50,783 nt of DNA from Hydnum rufescens UP504 (Eukaryota; Basidiomycota; Agaricomycetes; Cantharellales; Hydnaceae). The notes beneath the pieces were generated by a model. The model worked only from the letters and a program-made list of their open reading frames with translations. It searched no databases and was not told the origin of the DNA. The position numbers and the translations under genes are program-made. Below, in pieces: positions 10,239-20,220 of this stretch. The stretch spans positions 6,137-56,919 of the forward strand of contig MU129199.1 in assembly GCA_014904985.1 (NCBI GenBank). The letters are read 5' to 3'. Position 1 is the first letter of the stretch. Every line of letters starts with the position of its first letter.

Positions 10239-10259
10239 CCAATTTGACTGACCAGCCTG

Positions 10260-10836
10260 GATGACCTCTGGGGAGTCAGTGGCCCATGTCTGGAAGGCAG
10301 CCGGTTTCAGGAGCACCACATCAGAATTGTCAGAGTCCCCACATGGATGGTCTGACTGGCATGAGAGGGCATCAGGCTTCCCAGATTGTGTCCCAGAATG
10401 GTGTTGGAGGGTGAAGTTGAACCGAGAGAGGAATATGCTCCACCAGGCTTGCCTCCAGTTCAACTTCTGGTCAGACCGGAAGTACTGGAGGTTCTGGTGG
10501 TCCATCAAGATCTCAACCAAGTGAGGGGAACCTTTGAGGTAGTGTCTCCAAGCTTCTAAGGCCTGGATGATGGCTAAGAGCTCCTTGTCATAGATGTTGT
10601 AGTTTCTCTCAACCTCGGATAAGCTTTTTGACAAGAAGCCCACTGGGTGCCACTTCCCATCATCTTGGAGTTGGGAGAGTACAGCTCCCGTTGCATACCC
10701 AGAGGCATCTGCTTCTACTCAGAAGCATCCAGATTTGGAGGGGAACACCAGGATCGGTGTGGAGGTGACAAGGGCTTTCAGTTTGAGGAAGGCGTTATGT
10801 TCTGCATCGGTCCACCAGAAGGGTGTGTCTTTCCGG
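10260..10836 (-). pseudogene. Ty3/gypsy RT C-terminus and RNase H (decayed)
   Basis: The minus strand reads RKDTPFWW...AFLKLKALV, then a TGA, then VEADASGYATGAVLSQ and later VERNYNIYDKELLAIIQALEAWRHYL: the Ty3 RNase H region. In-frame TGA at 10719-10721 replaces an expected Arg (F-x-VEADAS), again one CGA-to-TGA transition. The fragment joins the RT part beyond the solo LTR at 10837-12202 and is cut at 10259 by copy 1. The first 8 bases (10260-10267) are the right target duplication of copy 1. Confidence 0.88.
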
Positions 10837-12202
10837 TGTAAGCAGGAATCTCCTAAGAGACTATGCCACAGTCCAAGATTGTTGAATCAAGGACGAAAGG
10901 AGAGGGCCATGGAGTCAATCCGTAGGTTAAGGTCTGATTGAATGAAAGGCCTTGAGGTTGGGAATTTGTCTTGCTAGGGCAGGCTTGCTCTAACAATGAA
11001 TGAATGGATGTTTTGATTCAGAAATCACACTGATGGCTCTCCTCTTGAGGGCCTATCCAAAGTGTGAAAAATACTAGATATGGTCTGGAAATTACCCTGG
11101 TGCCAACAGCTGTCCTTCAAGACTTTAGAGACTGAGGGTGAGGGGGAAATCAATCAAAATTCGCATCCCCTGTACTTAATATACATCTTGGCATAATTCC
11201 ATAGTAACCGGCAGAAAGGTGGGGTTAAGGCGAAAATGATGAAAAAGAGATCAAGTCAAAAGCTTCAAAACTGAAGGAGATATTCAATTAACAAGTCAGA
11301 ATAGGGGAATATGGCTTAACCAAGGTATTCCTCCTCTCCTACTGAACAGAATCCCTTGGGGAAAGGTGGAACTGGTCGCCCTAGACGTACCCTCCATCGG
11401 ACATAGAATGCCGGAACCATAATTGCCTTTAGTAATCAGAAAAGCGGAGGTAAAAGTGAAATGAGACATGGGGAGACTAAATTACAGAGAGCCGAGTTCT
11501 AATCCGCTCGTTTTGCCCTTGGTACCATTCGATGTGGATTTTCAGCGTCTTTCCAGGGGTGGCCGTTACTAACGAATCGGATCAAAACTGGTGGAGATAT
11601 TCGCGAAATACTGAAGGATAGTGTGAAGCATGAGGTAAAATCGACCTGGAGGGTGCAGTTCGCATCCGATAAACGCGTATGTGGTACCGTTGGATAGGTA
11701 TTGATCGTAGCTTTCTGGGAGCTATCTTGCCGAGTCGATCCGATCAAAAATGAGGGAGATATTCGCGAAATACTCCTTGAGAGTATGGGAATAGCCCCTA
11801 TTTAACATGTGACTAATCCGTGAGTTGGATCCAAAGGATTAGGCAATCTTGATTATATAATTGGGACTCGTATATCCCCGCCAAGGCAATGAGCAATGCA
11901 TAATGGATTGAGTACCAAACAAACAGGGCAAGTTGAATTGCCTGAGCCACAGTTGGCTGGGCTTGAAGTAACTATAATTTGAGGTAGTCTGTTGAAGACT
12001 TGGAGATGGACAAATAAATGTCTCGTGTACAAGGTGGAGGAAAGAGAAATAAAATGGGTCTTGGAGAATTGAAATCCACGTCACATGGCAATCAAAGGAA
12101 GGATAGGTATTGAAAGGATTGGGATTGAATAAATTGGATTCGTTTGAGGAGGTAGTTGGGTCCTGAAGCGGATCTATGTAGTAGGGTTTTATCCCTCCAA
12201 CA
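10837..12202 (-). mobile_element. Solo LTR, TGTTGGAGGG family (minus)
   Basis: On the minus strand this 1366-bp insertion begins TGTTGGAGGGATAAAACCC and ends CCTGCTTACA, the TG...CA ends of an LTR. It is flanked by CCGG on both sides (10833-10836 and 12203-12206), a 4-bp target duplication. It splits the gypsy RT coding sequence. Two degenerate copies of the ~155 bp unit lie inside (about 11500-11790, inverted). No internal retrotransposon genes are present. The related LTR at 18715-20114 shares both ends and the internal units. Confidence 0.85.
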
Positions 12203-12206
12203 CCGG

Positions 12207-12871
12207 GTGAGGTCATTTAGAGGTCTGGCAACCTTGGCAAAATCCTGAATGAATCGTCGATAGAAGTTAATGAACCCTAAGAATGACTGTGTTTCTTTCA
12301 GGTTTTTGGGCTCTGGCCAGTCTGTTATGCCTCCAACTTTGACAGGGTCCATCTCCACATGGTCCAGCATGAATATCATCCCCAGGTATTTGATCCAATC
12401 CCAGAAGAACTCACACTTCTCCGGTTTCAGGAAGAGTTTGTTTTCCTAAAGGGTCTGTAGGATGCCTCGGACTCCTTGCATGTACTCTTCTCGAGTCTTG
12501 GCAAAGCACAAGATGTCATCCAGGTACACAATGCATACTCCATTGTCGATCCATTCCCTGAGGATGTCATTGATCATGTTCTGGAACATCCCGGGGGAGT
12601 TGCAAAGTCCGAAGAACATTACCAATGGTTCAAACAGTCCTTGGTTTGTCTGGAATGCTGCTTTCCATTCGTCTCCTTCTGCCATCTGGATGTTCTGGAA
12701 TCCCCACCAGAGGTCAAGTTTCCTGAACACTTTGGCTCCACAGAGTTGATCAATGATGTCAGAGATCAGAGGTAAGGGGTATGCATTCTTAACTGTGATG
12801 TTGTTGAGTTTCCGGTAGTCCTGGACTAGGCGGAACCCTGCATCCTTTTTCTTCACAAAGAACACTGGAGC
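12207..12871 (-). pseudogene. Ty3/gypsy reverse transcriptase core (decayed)
   Basis: The minus strand encodes PVFFVKKKDAGFRLVQDYRKLN, the NAYPLPLISDI stretch, FRKLDL, GLCNSPGMFQ and the catalytic VYLDDILCF motif, then GITDWPEPKN, FLGFINFYRRFI and PLNDLTR, i.e. fingers, palm and connection. The FRKLDLxxGF box has W where R or Y is usual. A frame change occurs near 12400-12446. The fragment is bounded by copy 2 (12872) and the solo LTR (12202). Confidence 0.92.
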
Positions 12872-13149
12872 CAGGCTGGTCAGTCAAATTGGGGACCTAA
12901 TTAGGTACCATTTTTGGGGCAGAAAATGGTACCTAATAGGTCCCCAGACAGTATGGCTGAAATTTGGCCAAAATATGGCCATTCCGATTCATTTCAGCCA
13001 ATCCATGGCTGTGCTAGATTATTTATTTATTTATTATTATTATTACTACTATAATTATATACATATTATGCTATATATATATTATCCCCCCCCCCCGGGG
13101 TCTGCCACCACAGGGGGGGCATGGTTCCTGCCAGTCACGCACCTGCATA

Positions 13150-14732
13150 TACCCACCACACCCGCCGCAGTGGGTGGGGTTCATTTGCCCCAGTTGGGGC
13201 CAGTTCCATTTGGGCGCTCCCTCAAGGGAGCGGGTTTTTGTTCACGGGGGCTTGTTCATGGTTTTCATTCCCAGCATGTCATTTGGCGGGTTCAGAGGGG
13301 GTTCGTGCAGATTCTGGTCAAGGATCTATAGAAATAAGGAATTCAATGTTAGTACAACATTAATGCAACAAAAAAGAGCAGCTTATGCTGCTCTTTTTGT
13401 GCCACAAGACTAAGAAATAAATAAAAACATAACACATACCTTGTACCCCACACCCGCAGGTGTAGGGTACTGGGGCCATGCACACTGGCTCATCCATATG
13501 CCAGCTCATACACATGGCAGTTTGTATGGGTCCCCCACCATTCGGGGGTCGATAGGCAGGGTTACGGGGGTTCTTTATCAGTATTCATTCATGAGGGCAG
13601 TTGAAACCTACAAAATATTATTTTTAAATTAGTTAGGAAATAAGGGCCATGCAAAAAGAGCAGCTTTTGCTGCTCTTTTTGCATGGCTGTAGCTAGTGAG
13701 GGGGCGGGGACTTACCTTATATAGAACCACACACCTGCCATGGTGGGTGTGTGATTCCAGGCCCTTATTTGGCGCAGTGCTGTATGTCGCATTGTTGGCA
13801 CATTGCCATGTCACATTGCCGTGTTGTGTTGCCATGTACCATGTTGTTCGTCATTTTGTGGGTTATTGTCATGCGTTGGGTGGGCCCCAATCTAGAATAA
13901 AGCATGTCAGTAAAAAAAAATTCTAAAGCAGCCCAAAAAGAGCAGCTTATGCTGCTCTTTTTGCACCACAAGCATAAAGAATAAAAAATAAAAACATTAA
14001 CCTTACCTTGTAGTACCCCACACCCACTGCTGCAGGTGTGGGGTACTGGGGCTGTACTCCGGCTCATGGGTGTGGCAGTTCATATGGGGCCCATTGTTTG
14101 GGTATCGATGGGCAGGGTTACGGGGGTTCTCACATGGGTATTCATTCGTGTGGGAAGCAATGACCTAGAATATAAGATTGTATGTTAGTTAAGAGTTAAA
14201 GATCATGCAAAAAGAGCAGCAAAAGCTGCTCTTTTTGTGTGCCTGTAGTTACTGGGGGGGGACTCACATTATATAGTACCACACACCTGCTGTGGTGGGT
14301 GTGTGGTTCCTGGGGGCCTCATTTGGCATGGTCGCGTCCTTGTTTGGCACGTTGCCATAGGTCACGTTGCCATGTGTTGCATTACTGTATATTGCATCTT
14401 CGTTTGGCATGTTGCCATTTGGTGCATTGCCATTTGGTGTGTTGCCATTTGGTGTGTTGCCATTTGGTGTGTTGCCATGTTGCGCTGTTGTGTGTCCCAT
14501 TTCTGTATTGCGTTGCTGGATGTCGCATTGCTGCATCACATTTCCATACGTCGCATGGCTGTTTGGGCTCTTGTCATGTGTTGGACGAGGCCTCAATCTA
14601 AAATAAATAAAGAGATATTAGTAAAATGTTCCAAAGCAGTGCAAAAAGAGCAGCTTTCACTGCTCTTTTTGCGCCATTGTATCTAAACACTCACCTTGTG
14701 ACCACACACCTGCAGTGGCAGGTGCGTGGTCA
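13150..14732 (-). repeat. Left hairpin array of copy 2
   Basis: A hairpins lie near 13155, 13445, 13725, 14013, 14275 and 14698; B near 13370, 13648, 13930, 14203 and 14637. The order and minus-strand intron polarity match an arm of copy 1 read inward from this end type. Stem variants remain paired: 14013 has CCCCACACC/GGTGTGGGG, and 13648 extends the B stem to GCCATGC/GCATGGC. Confidence 0.88.
14400..14476 (+). repeat. 15-bp tandem repeat TTGCCATTTGGTGTG
   Basis: About four to five near-identical 15-mers within one variable segment, embedded in a longer run of GTTGCCAT-like words. The same tract recurs at about 17487-17562 in the duplicated segment. Confidence 0.85.
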
Positions 14733-14789
14733 TGTGGTTGCCTTTTTGGGTGGTTGCTTGTTGTGGTTGCGGAGATAGGAAGCAAGATG

Positions 14790-15440
14790 CAGATTCAACG
14801 CTGGCAATTGCCGATACTCAAGAAGTGCCCAAGCACTGGCCCTGGGAGCACAGTACACAATAGCACCAAGCATGTATATTTAAAATAAATACTATATAAT
14901 AAAAATTTGTCCAGGAAAACCTGAAGAAGACAATGGTAATGAGTCAGAGCTCAATAAGGCATGAGATAGCTAATTACAGAGTGGATTGGGCCACTTCTAC
15001 GCATCAGAATTGGCCCAAATTTAAATATAGTAGTGTTATATATACACTCTATATGGGTGAGTGATTATCTTGGACAATCCTCACATTTTTCAATTTTTCA
15101 TGCCTTCAATTCCCTATTTAGGGAATTGAAGGCATGAAAAATTGAAAAATGTGAGGATTGTCCAAGATAATCAATCGCCCATATAGAGTGTATATATAAC
15201 ACTACTATATTTAAATTTGGGCCAATTCTGATGTGTAGAAATGGCCCAATCCACTCTGCAATTTGCCGTCTCATGCCTTATTGGGCTCTGGCTCATTATC
15301 ATTGCCTTCTTCGGGTTTTCCTGTACAAATATTTATTATATAGTATTTATTTTAAATATATATGCTTGGTACTATTGTGTGCTGTGCTTGCAGCACCAGC
15401 ACTTGGGTGCTTCTTGAGTATCGGCAATTGCCGGTGTTGA
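14790..15440. repeat. Central palindrome of copy 2
   Basis: Same centre as in copy 1, axis at 15117/15118, with arms of roughly 320 bp containing the same GGCAATTGCC outer segment. To its right the sequence runs into an inverted LTR at 15485 instead of the expected array. Confidence 0.88.
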
Positions 15441-15484
15441 ATTCGCAACTACGCAGCCACACCCAGCAACAGAAATGCGACCAC

Positions 15485-15892
15485 TGTAAGCAGGATGGTT
15501 ATAAACCAATCCAACTACTGTCCACGAGGTTGAGCTGGGGACGAAAGAGGGGATCACAGATCTAATCTGGTTGTTTAGGTTCAAGTGGAGGAAGGTCTTT
15601 TGGACAGGGGGAATTGCAGTGAGCCAGCAAAGCCCAAGCAATTAAGTGAGAATATGTATTTCAGTCAAATTACCACACCCTAAGAATCCCTTCTTGAGAC
15701 CTTAGTCAAAGTGTAGTTAGAGTTCGCTTTTTGTAGTAAGAAATCACCCAGGAACCAGCAGCTGTTCAAGGAGCTTCAAACTGGAGGGAGGGGGAGAACT
15801 ACTGAATTTGTGTGCTAGCTGCACTAATATAACCAATCCGAACTTCGATCAATGGAAAGTGAAAAAGTCGGACTTAAGGGACAGGCACCAGA
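15485..15892 (-). mobile_element. Partial LTR, TGTTGGAGGG family, cut by gap
   Basis: It begins TGTAAGCAGG (the 3' LTR end on the minus strand), flanked by CCAC, and matches the reverse complement of the end of the LTR at 18715-20114. The flank 15430-15484 also matches the reverse complement of 20115-20170. So the same insertion at the same site appears twice in opposite orientation. Confidence 0.8.
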
Positions 15893-15917
15893 NNNNNNNN
15901 NNNNNNNNNNNNNNNNN
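15893..15917. other. Assembly gap (25 N)
   Basis: A run of 25 unknown bases, a round gap size used by scaffolders when the real size is unknown. It is immediately followed by sequence already present at 12818. Confidence 0.99.
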
Positions 15918-18120
15918 GTCCTGGACTAGGCGGAACCTTGCATCCTTTTTCTTCACAAAGAACACTGGAGCCAGGCTGGTCAGTCAAATTGGGGACCTAA
16001 TTAGGTACCATTTTGGGGCAGAAAATGGTACCTAATAGGTCCCCAGACAGTATGGCTGAAATTTGGCCAAAATATGGCCATTCCGATTCATTTCAGCCAA
16101 TCCATGGCTGTGCTAGATTATTTATTTATTTATTATTATTATTACTACTATAATTATATACATATTATGCTATATATATATTATCCCCCCCCCGGGGTCT
16201 GCCACCACAGGGGGGCATGGTTCCTGCCGTCACGCACCTGCATATACCCACCACACCCGCCGCAGTGGTGGGGTTCATTTGCCCCAGTTGGGCCAGTTCC
16301 ATTTGGCGCTCCCTCAAGGGAGCGGGTTTTTGTTCACGGGGCTTGTTCATGGTTTTCATTCCCAGCATGTCATTTGGCGGGTTCAGAGGGGGTTCGTGCA
16401 GATTCTGGTCAAGGATCTATAGAAATAAGGAATTCAATGTTAGTACAACATTAATGCAACACAAAAAGAGCAGCTTATGCTGCTCTTTTTGTGCCACAAG
16501 ACTAAGAAATTAAATAAAAACATAACACATACCCTTGTACCCACACCCGCAGGTGTAGGGTACTGGGGCCATGCACACTGGCTCATCCATATGCCAGCTC
16601 ATACACATGGCAGTTTGTATGGGTCCCCCACCATTCGGGGGTCGATAGGCAGGGTTACGGGGGTTCTTTATCAGTATTCATTCATGAGGGCAGTTGAAAC
16701 CTACAAAATATTATTTTTAAATTAGTTAGGAAATAAGGGCCATGCAAAAAGAGCAGCTTTTGCTGCTCTTTTTGCATGGCTGTAGCTAGTGAGGGGGCGG
16801 GGACTTACCTTATATAGAACCACACACCTGCCATGGTGGGTGTGTGATTCCAGGCCCTTATTTGGCGCAGTGCTGTATGTCGCATTGTTGGCACATTGCC
16901 ATGTCACATTGCCGTGTTGTGTTGCCATGTACCATGTTGTTCGTCATTTTGTGGGTTATTGTCATGCGTTGGGTGGCCCATCTAGAATAAAGCATGTCAG
17001 TAAAAAAAATTCTAAAGCAGCCAAAAAGAGCAGCTTATGCTGCTCTTTTTGCACACAAGCATAAAGAATAAAAAATAAAAACATTAACCTTACCTTGTAG
17101 TACCCCACACCCACTGCTGCAGGTGTGGGGTACTGGGCTGTACTCCGGCTCATGGGTGTGCAGTTCATATGGGGCCATTGTTTGGGTATCGATGGCAGGG
17201 TTACGGGGGTTCTCACATGGGTATTCATTCGTGTGGGAAGCAATGACCTAGAATATAAGATTGTATGTTAGTTAAGAGTTAAAGATCATGCAAAAAGAGC
17301 AGCAAAAGCTGCTCTTTTTGTGTGCCTGTAGTTACTGGGGGGGGACTCACATTATATAGTACCACACACCTGCTGTGGTGGGTGTGTGGTTCCTGGGGGC
17401 CTCATTTGGCAATGGTCGCGTCCTTGTTTGGCACGTTGCCATAGGTCACGTTGCCATGTGTTGCATTACTGTATATTGCATCTTCGTTTGGCATGTTGCC
17501 ATTTGGTGCATTGCCATTTGGTGTGTTGCCATTTGGTGTGTTGCCATTTGGTGTGTTGCCATGTTGCGCTGTTGTGTGTCCCATTTTCTGTATTGCGTTG
17601 CTGGATGTCGCATTGCTGCATCACATTTCCATACGTCGCATGGCTGTTTGGGCTCTTGTCATGTGTTGGACGAGGCCTCAATCTAAAATAAATAAAGAGA
17701 TATTAGTAAAATGTTCCAAAGCAGTGCAAAAAGAGCAGCTTTCACTGCTCTTTTTGCGCCATTGTATCTAAACACTCACCTTGTGACCACACACCTGCAG
17801 TGGCAGGTGCGTGGTCATGTGGTTGCCTTTTTGGGTGGTTGCTTGTTGTGGTTGCGGAGATAGGAAGCAGATGCAGATTCAACGCTGGCAATTGCCGATA
17901 CTCAAGAAGTGCCCAAGCACTGGCCCTGGGAGCACAGTACACAATAGCACCAAGCATGTATATTTAAAATAAATACTATATAATAAAAATTTGTCCAGGA
18001 AAACCTGAAGAAGACAATGGTAATGAGTCAGAGCTCAATAAGGCATGAGATAGCTAATTACAGAGTGGATTGGGCCACTTCTACGCATCAGAATTGGCCC
18101 AAATTTAAATATAGTAGTGT
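15918..18120. repeat. Near-identical second copy of 12818-15036
   Basis: This stretch repeats 12818-15036 with small losses, mostly in homopolymers (runs of C, G and A shortened). It includes about 50 bp of gypsy RT coding DNA and the insertion junction of copy 2. Two independent insertions would not share the flank, so this is a duplicated assembly end or a segmental duplication. It contains the same A and B hairpins and 15-bp repeat, and should not be counted as extra elements. Confidence 0.92.
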
Positions 18121-18279
18121 GTGAAAGAATACAGACATATATATAGAAGACATAACACTTGGCAGAGAAAGACATAAGAAGGACATATCTGATGGGGGAA
18201 AAGAGAAGAGAGGGTTCATTTGGTGTGGTGGTTTGGTCGGTGAGAAGCTAGAAATAAAGAATTATTAGTTAAGAAATAT

Positions 18280-18714
18280 AAAAAGCGACACAAAAAGAGC
18301 AGCTTTTGCTGCTCTTTTTGCATGGCTGTATCTATGAGGGGGCGGGAGACTCACCTTAAATATACCACACCTCCACGCGCAGGGTGTGGGTTCCTGGGCC
18401 CAACTCATTGGGTGGCCTGTCGTTGGTTTTGAATCTGGAGTAATAAAGGCTACGTTAGTATAAAGATTCACAGGCAGTGCAAAAGAGTACTTGGGCTACT
18501 CTTTTGCGCTATTGTATTTAACTGAGACAAAAATTACTTATGACACACCAGCATGATGCAGGTGTGGTGGTCCTGTGTCGTGGTTCAGTCGTGCGGTCAT
18601 GGTGTGCCTGTTGCTGCTTTGCTGTTGCTGGCTGTTGCTGCTGCTTGCTGCTGCCTGCTGCTGCTACTCTGTTGCGCTGTTGTTTGCTGTTGCTGTTGTG
18701 TCATGGTCATGTGG
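18280..18714 (-). repeat. Hairpin-array fragment (inner left-arm type)
   Basis: B hairpins lie at about 18292 and 18477, with degraded A hairpins at about 18362 and 18541, then a GCT-rich tract. Order and spacing match 7460-7960 of copy 1. It ends at GTGG (18711-18714), the target duplication of the adjoining LTR. The piece 18121-18280 has no counterpart elsewhere in the window. Confidence 0.75.
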
Positions 18715-20114
18715 TGTTGGAGGGAAAATCCCTAACACCATAGAATCCTCATCCCTCGGCCATTTTCCCCTACAAACGAATCAATTATAGTCACCCACAC
18801 TCATTTAATTATATTGCCCAATTTTGTTGTATCATGAAATCAATTGGATTCCTACCCTTTTCCAACCCATAATATTGCTCCATTTTTAACCATGTCACCA
18901 GTCAATTTATTGACTATCCATCAGACTTCAACCAGTCCTCATCAAAAAGGGGCAGTTTATGCCCTACTTCAAGTCCATTTTCTTTGGACAAGGCAATTCA
19001 AACTTGGCCATCCTTTCTTCAGACTGGGTGACTTGCTGCTCTTCCAAGTCATCCTTATGCCTAGGGCTACAGATTGTGATTATTAAACAATGTGGCTGGG
19101 CCTAGTTCCAATTCTGGACTCACGAATTCGTCACCATGATCAGAATAGGGCTGCACTAACTCTGAAGGAGTATTTTTTGAACTTTCTCTGTCAGTTTATT
19201 GATCGGATCCGACTCGAAATGACCGCGCCCAGAAAGATACCGAACTCGTACCATCGAACGGTACCCAAAACGAAACGAACGGATCAAAAATGCGGTCCCT
19301 GTAACAATGATCTTGCCATGATTCAATACTCTGAAGGCGTATTTTCGATATTTCTCCGGTTAGTTTTGATCAGATCGAACTTCGAAACCAACCATTCCTG
19401 AAAGCTGTTGAACAATGCGCATCGAACGGTAACCAAGGCAAAACGAGCGGAACACGAACTCTCATTTTTCACAAGACCAATCCCTCCCCCATGACTCCCC
19501 CCTTTGCTCCACCATTAAAATAGCGAATTACTCTGGCCCTCTTAATGTCTGATGGAGAAAGGACCCTCAGGGTGACCTATCCCACTTTTTCTTTAAGGGA
19601 ACTTGTCCAGGTTTGAAGGAGAATAGCATGTTAATGTGGTCAATCTCCCCCTTTATCTTCAAATTGGAATATCTCCATCAGTTTTTGATATTTTAACTTT
19701 GATTTCTTTTCTCTGTGTGTCCCTTAAGTCCGACTTTTCACTTTCCATTGAGTCGAAGTTCTGGATTGGTATATTAGGTGCAGCTAGCACACAAATTCAG
19801 TAGTTCTCCCCTCCCTCCAGTTTGAAGCTCCTTGAACAGCTGCTGGTTCCTGGGTGTTTTCTTTACTACAAAAAGCGAACTCTAACTACACTTTGACTAA
19901 GGTCTCAAGAAGGGATTCTTAGGGTGTGGTAATTTGACTGAAATACATATTCTCACTTAATTGCTTGGGCTTTGCTGGCTCACTGCAATTCCCCCTGTCC
20001 AAAAGACCTTCTCCACTTGAACCTAAACAACCAGATTAGATCTGCTATCCCCTCTTTCGTCCCAGCAACCTCGTGGACAGTAGTTGGATTTGGTTTATAA
20101 CCATCCTGCTTACA
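18715..20114 (+). mobile_element. Solo LTR, TGTTGGAGGG family (plus)
   Basis: This 1400-bp segment starts TGTTGGAGGGAAAATCCC and ends CCTGCTTACA, with GTGG on both sides (18711-18714 and 20115-20118). Three degenerate ~155 bp units lie at about 19150-19450. The open frames inside show no retrotransposon domain. It is inserted within the hairpin-array element, so it is younger than that insertion. Confidence 0.87.
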
Positions 20115-20220
20115 GTGGTCGCATTTCTGTTGCTGGGTGGGCCTGCCGTAGTTGCGAATTCCAACCCAAAATGAAACCCAGAAATGAGGATGCATGACAG
20201 GGCCCAGGGACCCCAGACGA

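Larger units (their letters stand above)
4874..10259. mobile_element. Hairpin-array transposon, copy 1 (non-autonomous)
   Basis: This 5386-bp element is inserted in the gypsy RNase H-integrase junction with a perfect 8-bp target duplication. Its ends are CACCTTGGTCAGTC (left) and, reverse-complemented, CAGGCTGGTCAGTC (right), an imperfect terminal inverted repeat. Inside each end is a hairpin with GGTACC-containing arms. The interior has a left array (5238-7853), a central ~640 bp palindrome (8009-8655, axis 8325/8326) and a right array (8710-9940). Arrays alternate hairpin class A (CCACACACCCGC...GCGGGTGTGTGG) with class B (AAAAAGAGCAGC...GCTGCTCTTTTT). I see no transposase or plausible long protein. 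The family is unknown to me; the 8-bp duplication points to hAT or KDZ machinery acting in trans. Confidence 0.85.

Noticed and set aside
15918..18120. A third independent hairpin-array element
   Set aside because: It shares gypsy flank and insertion junction with 12818-15036, so it is a duplicate of copy 2's end and not a separate insertion.
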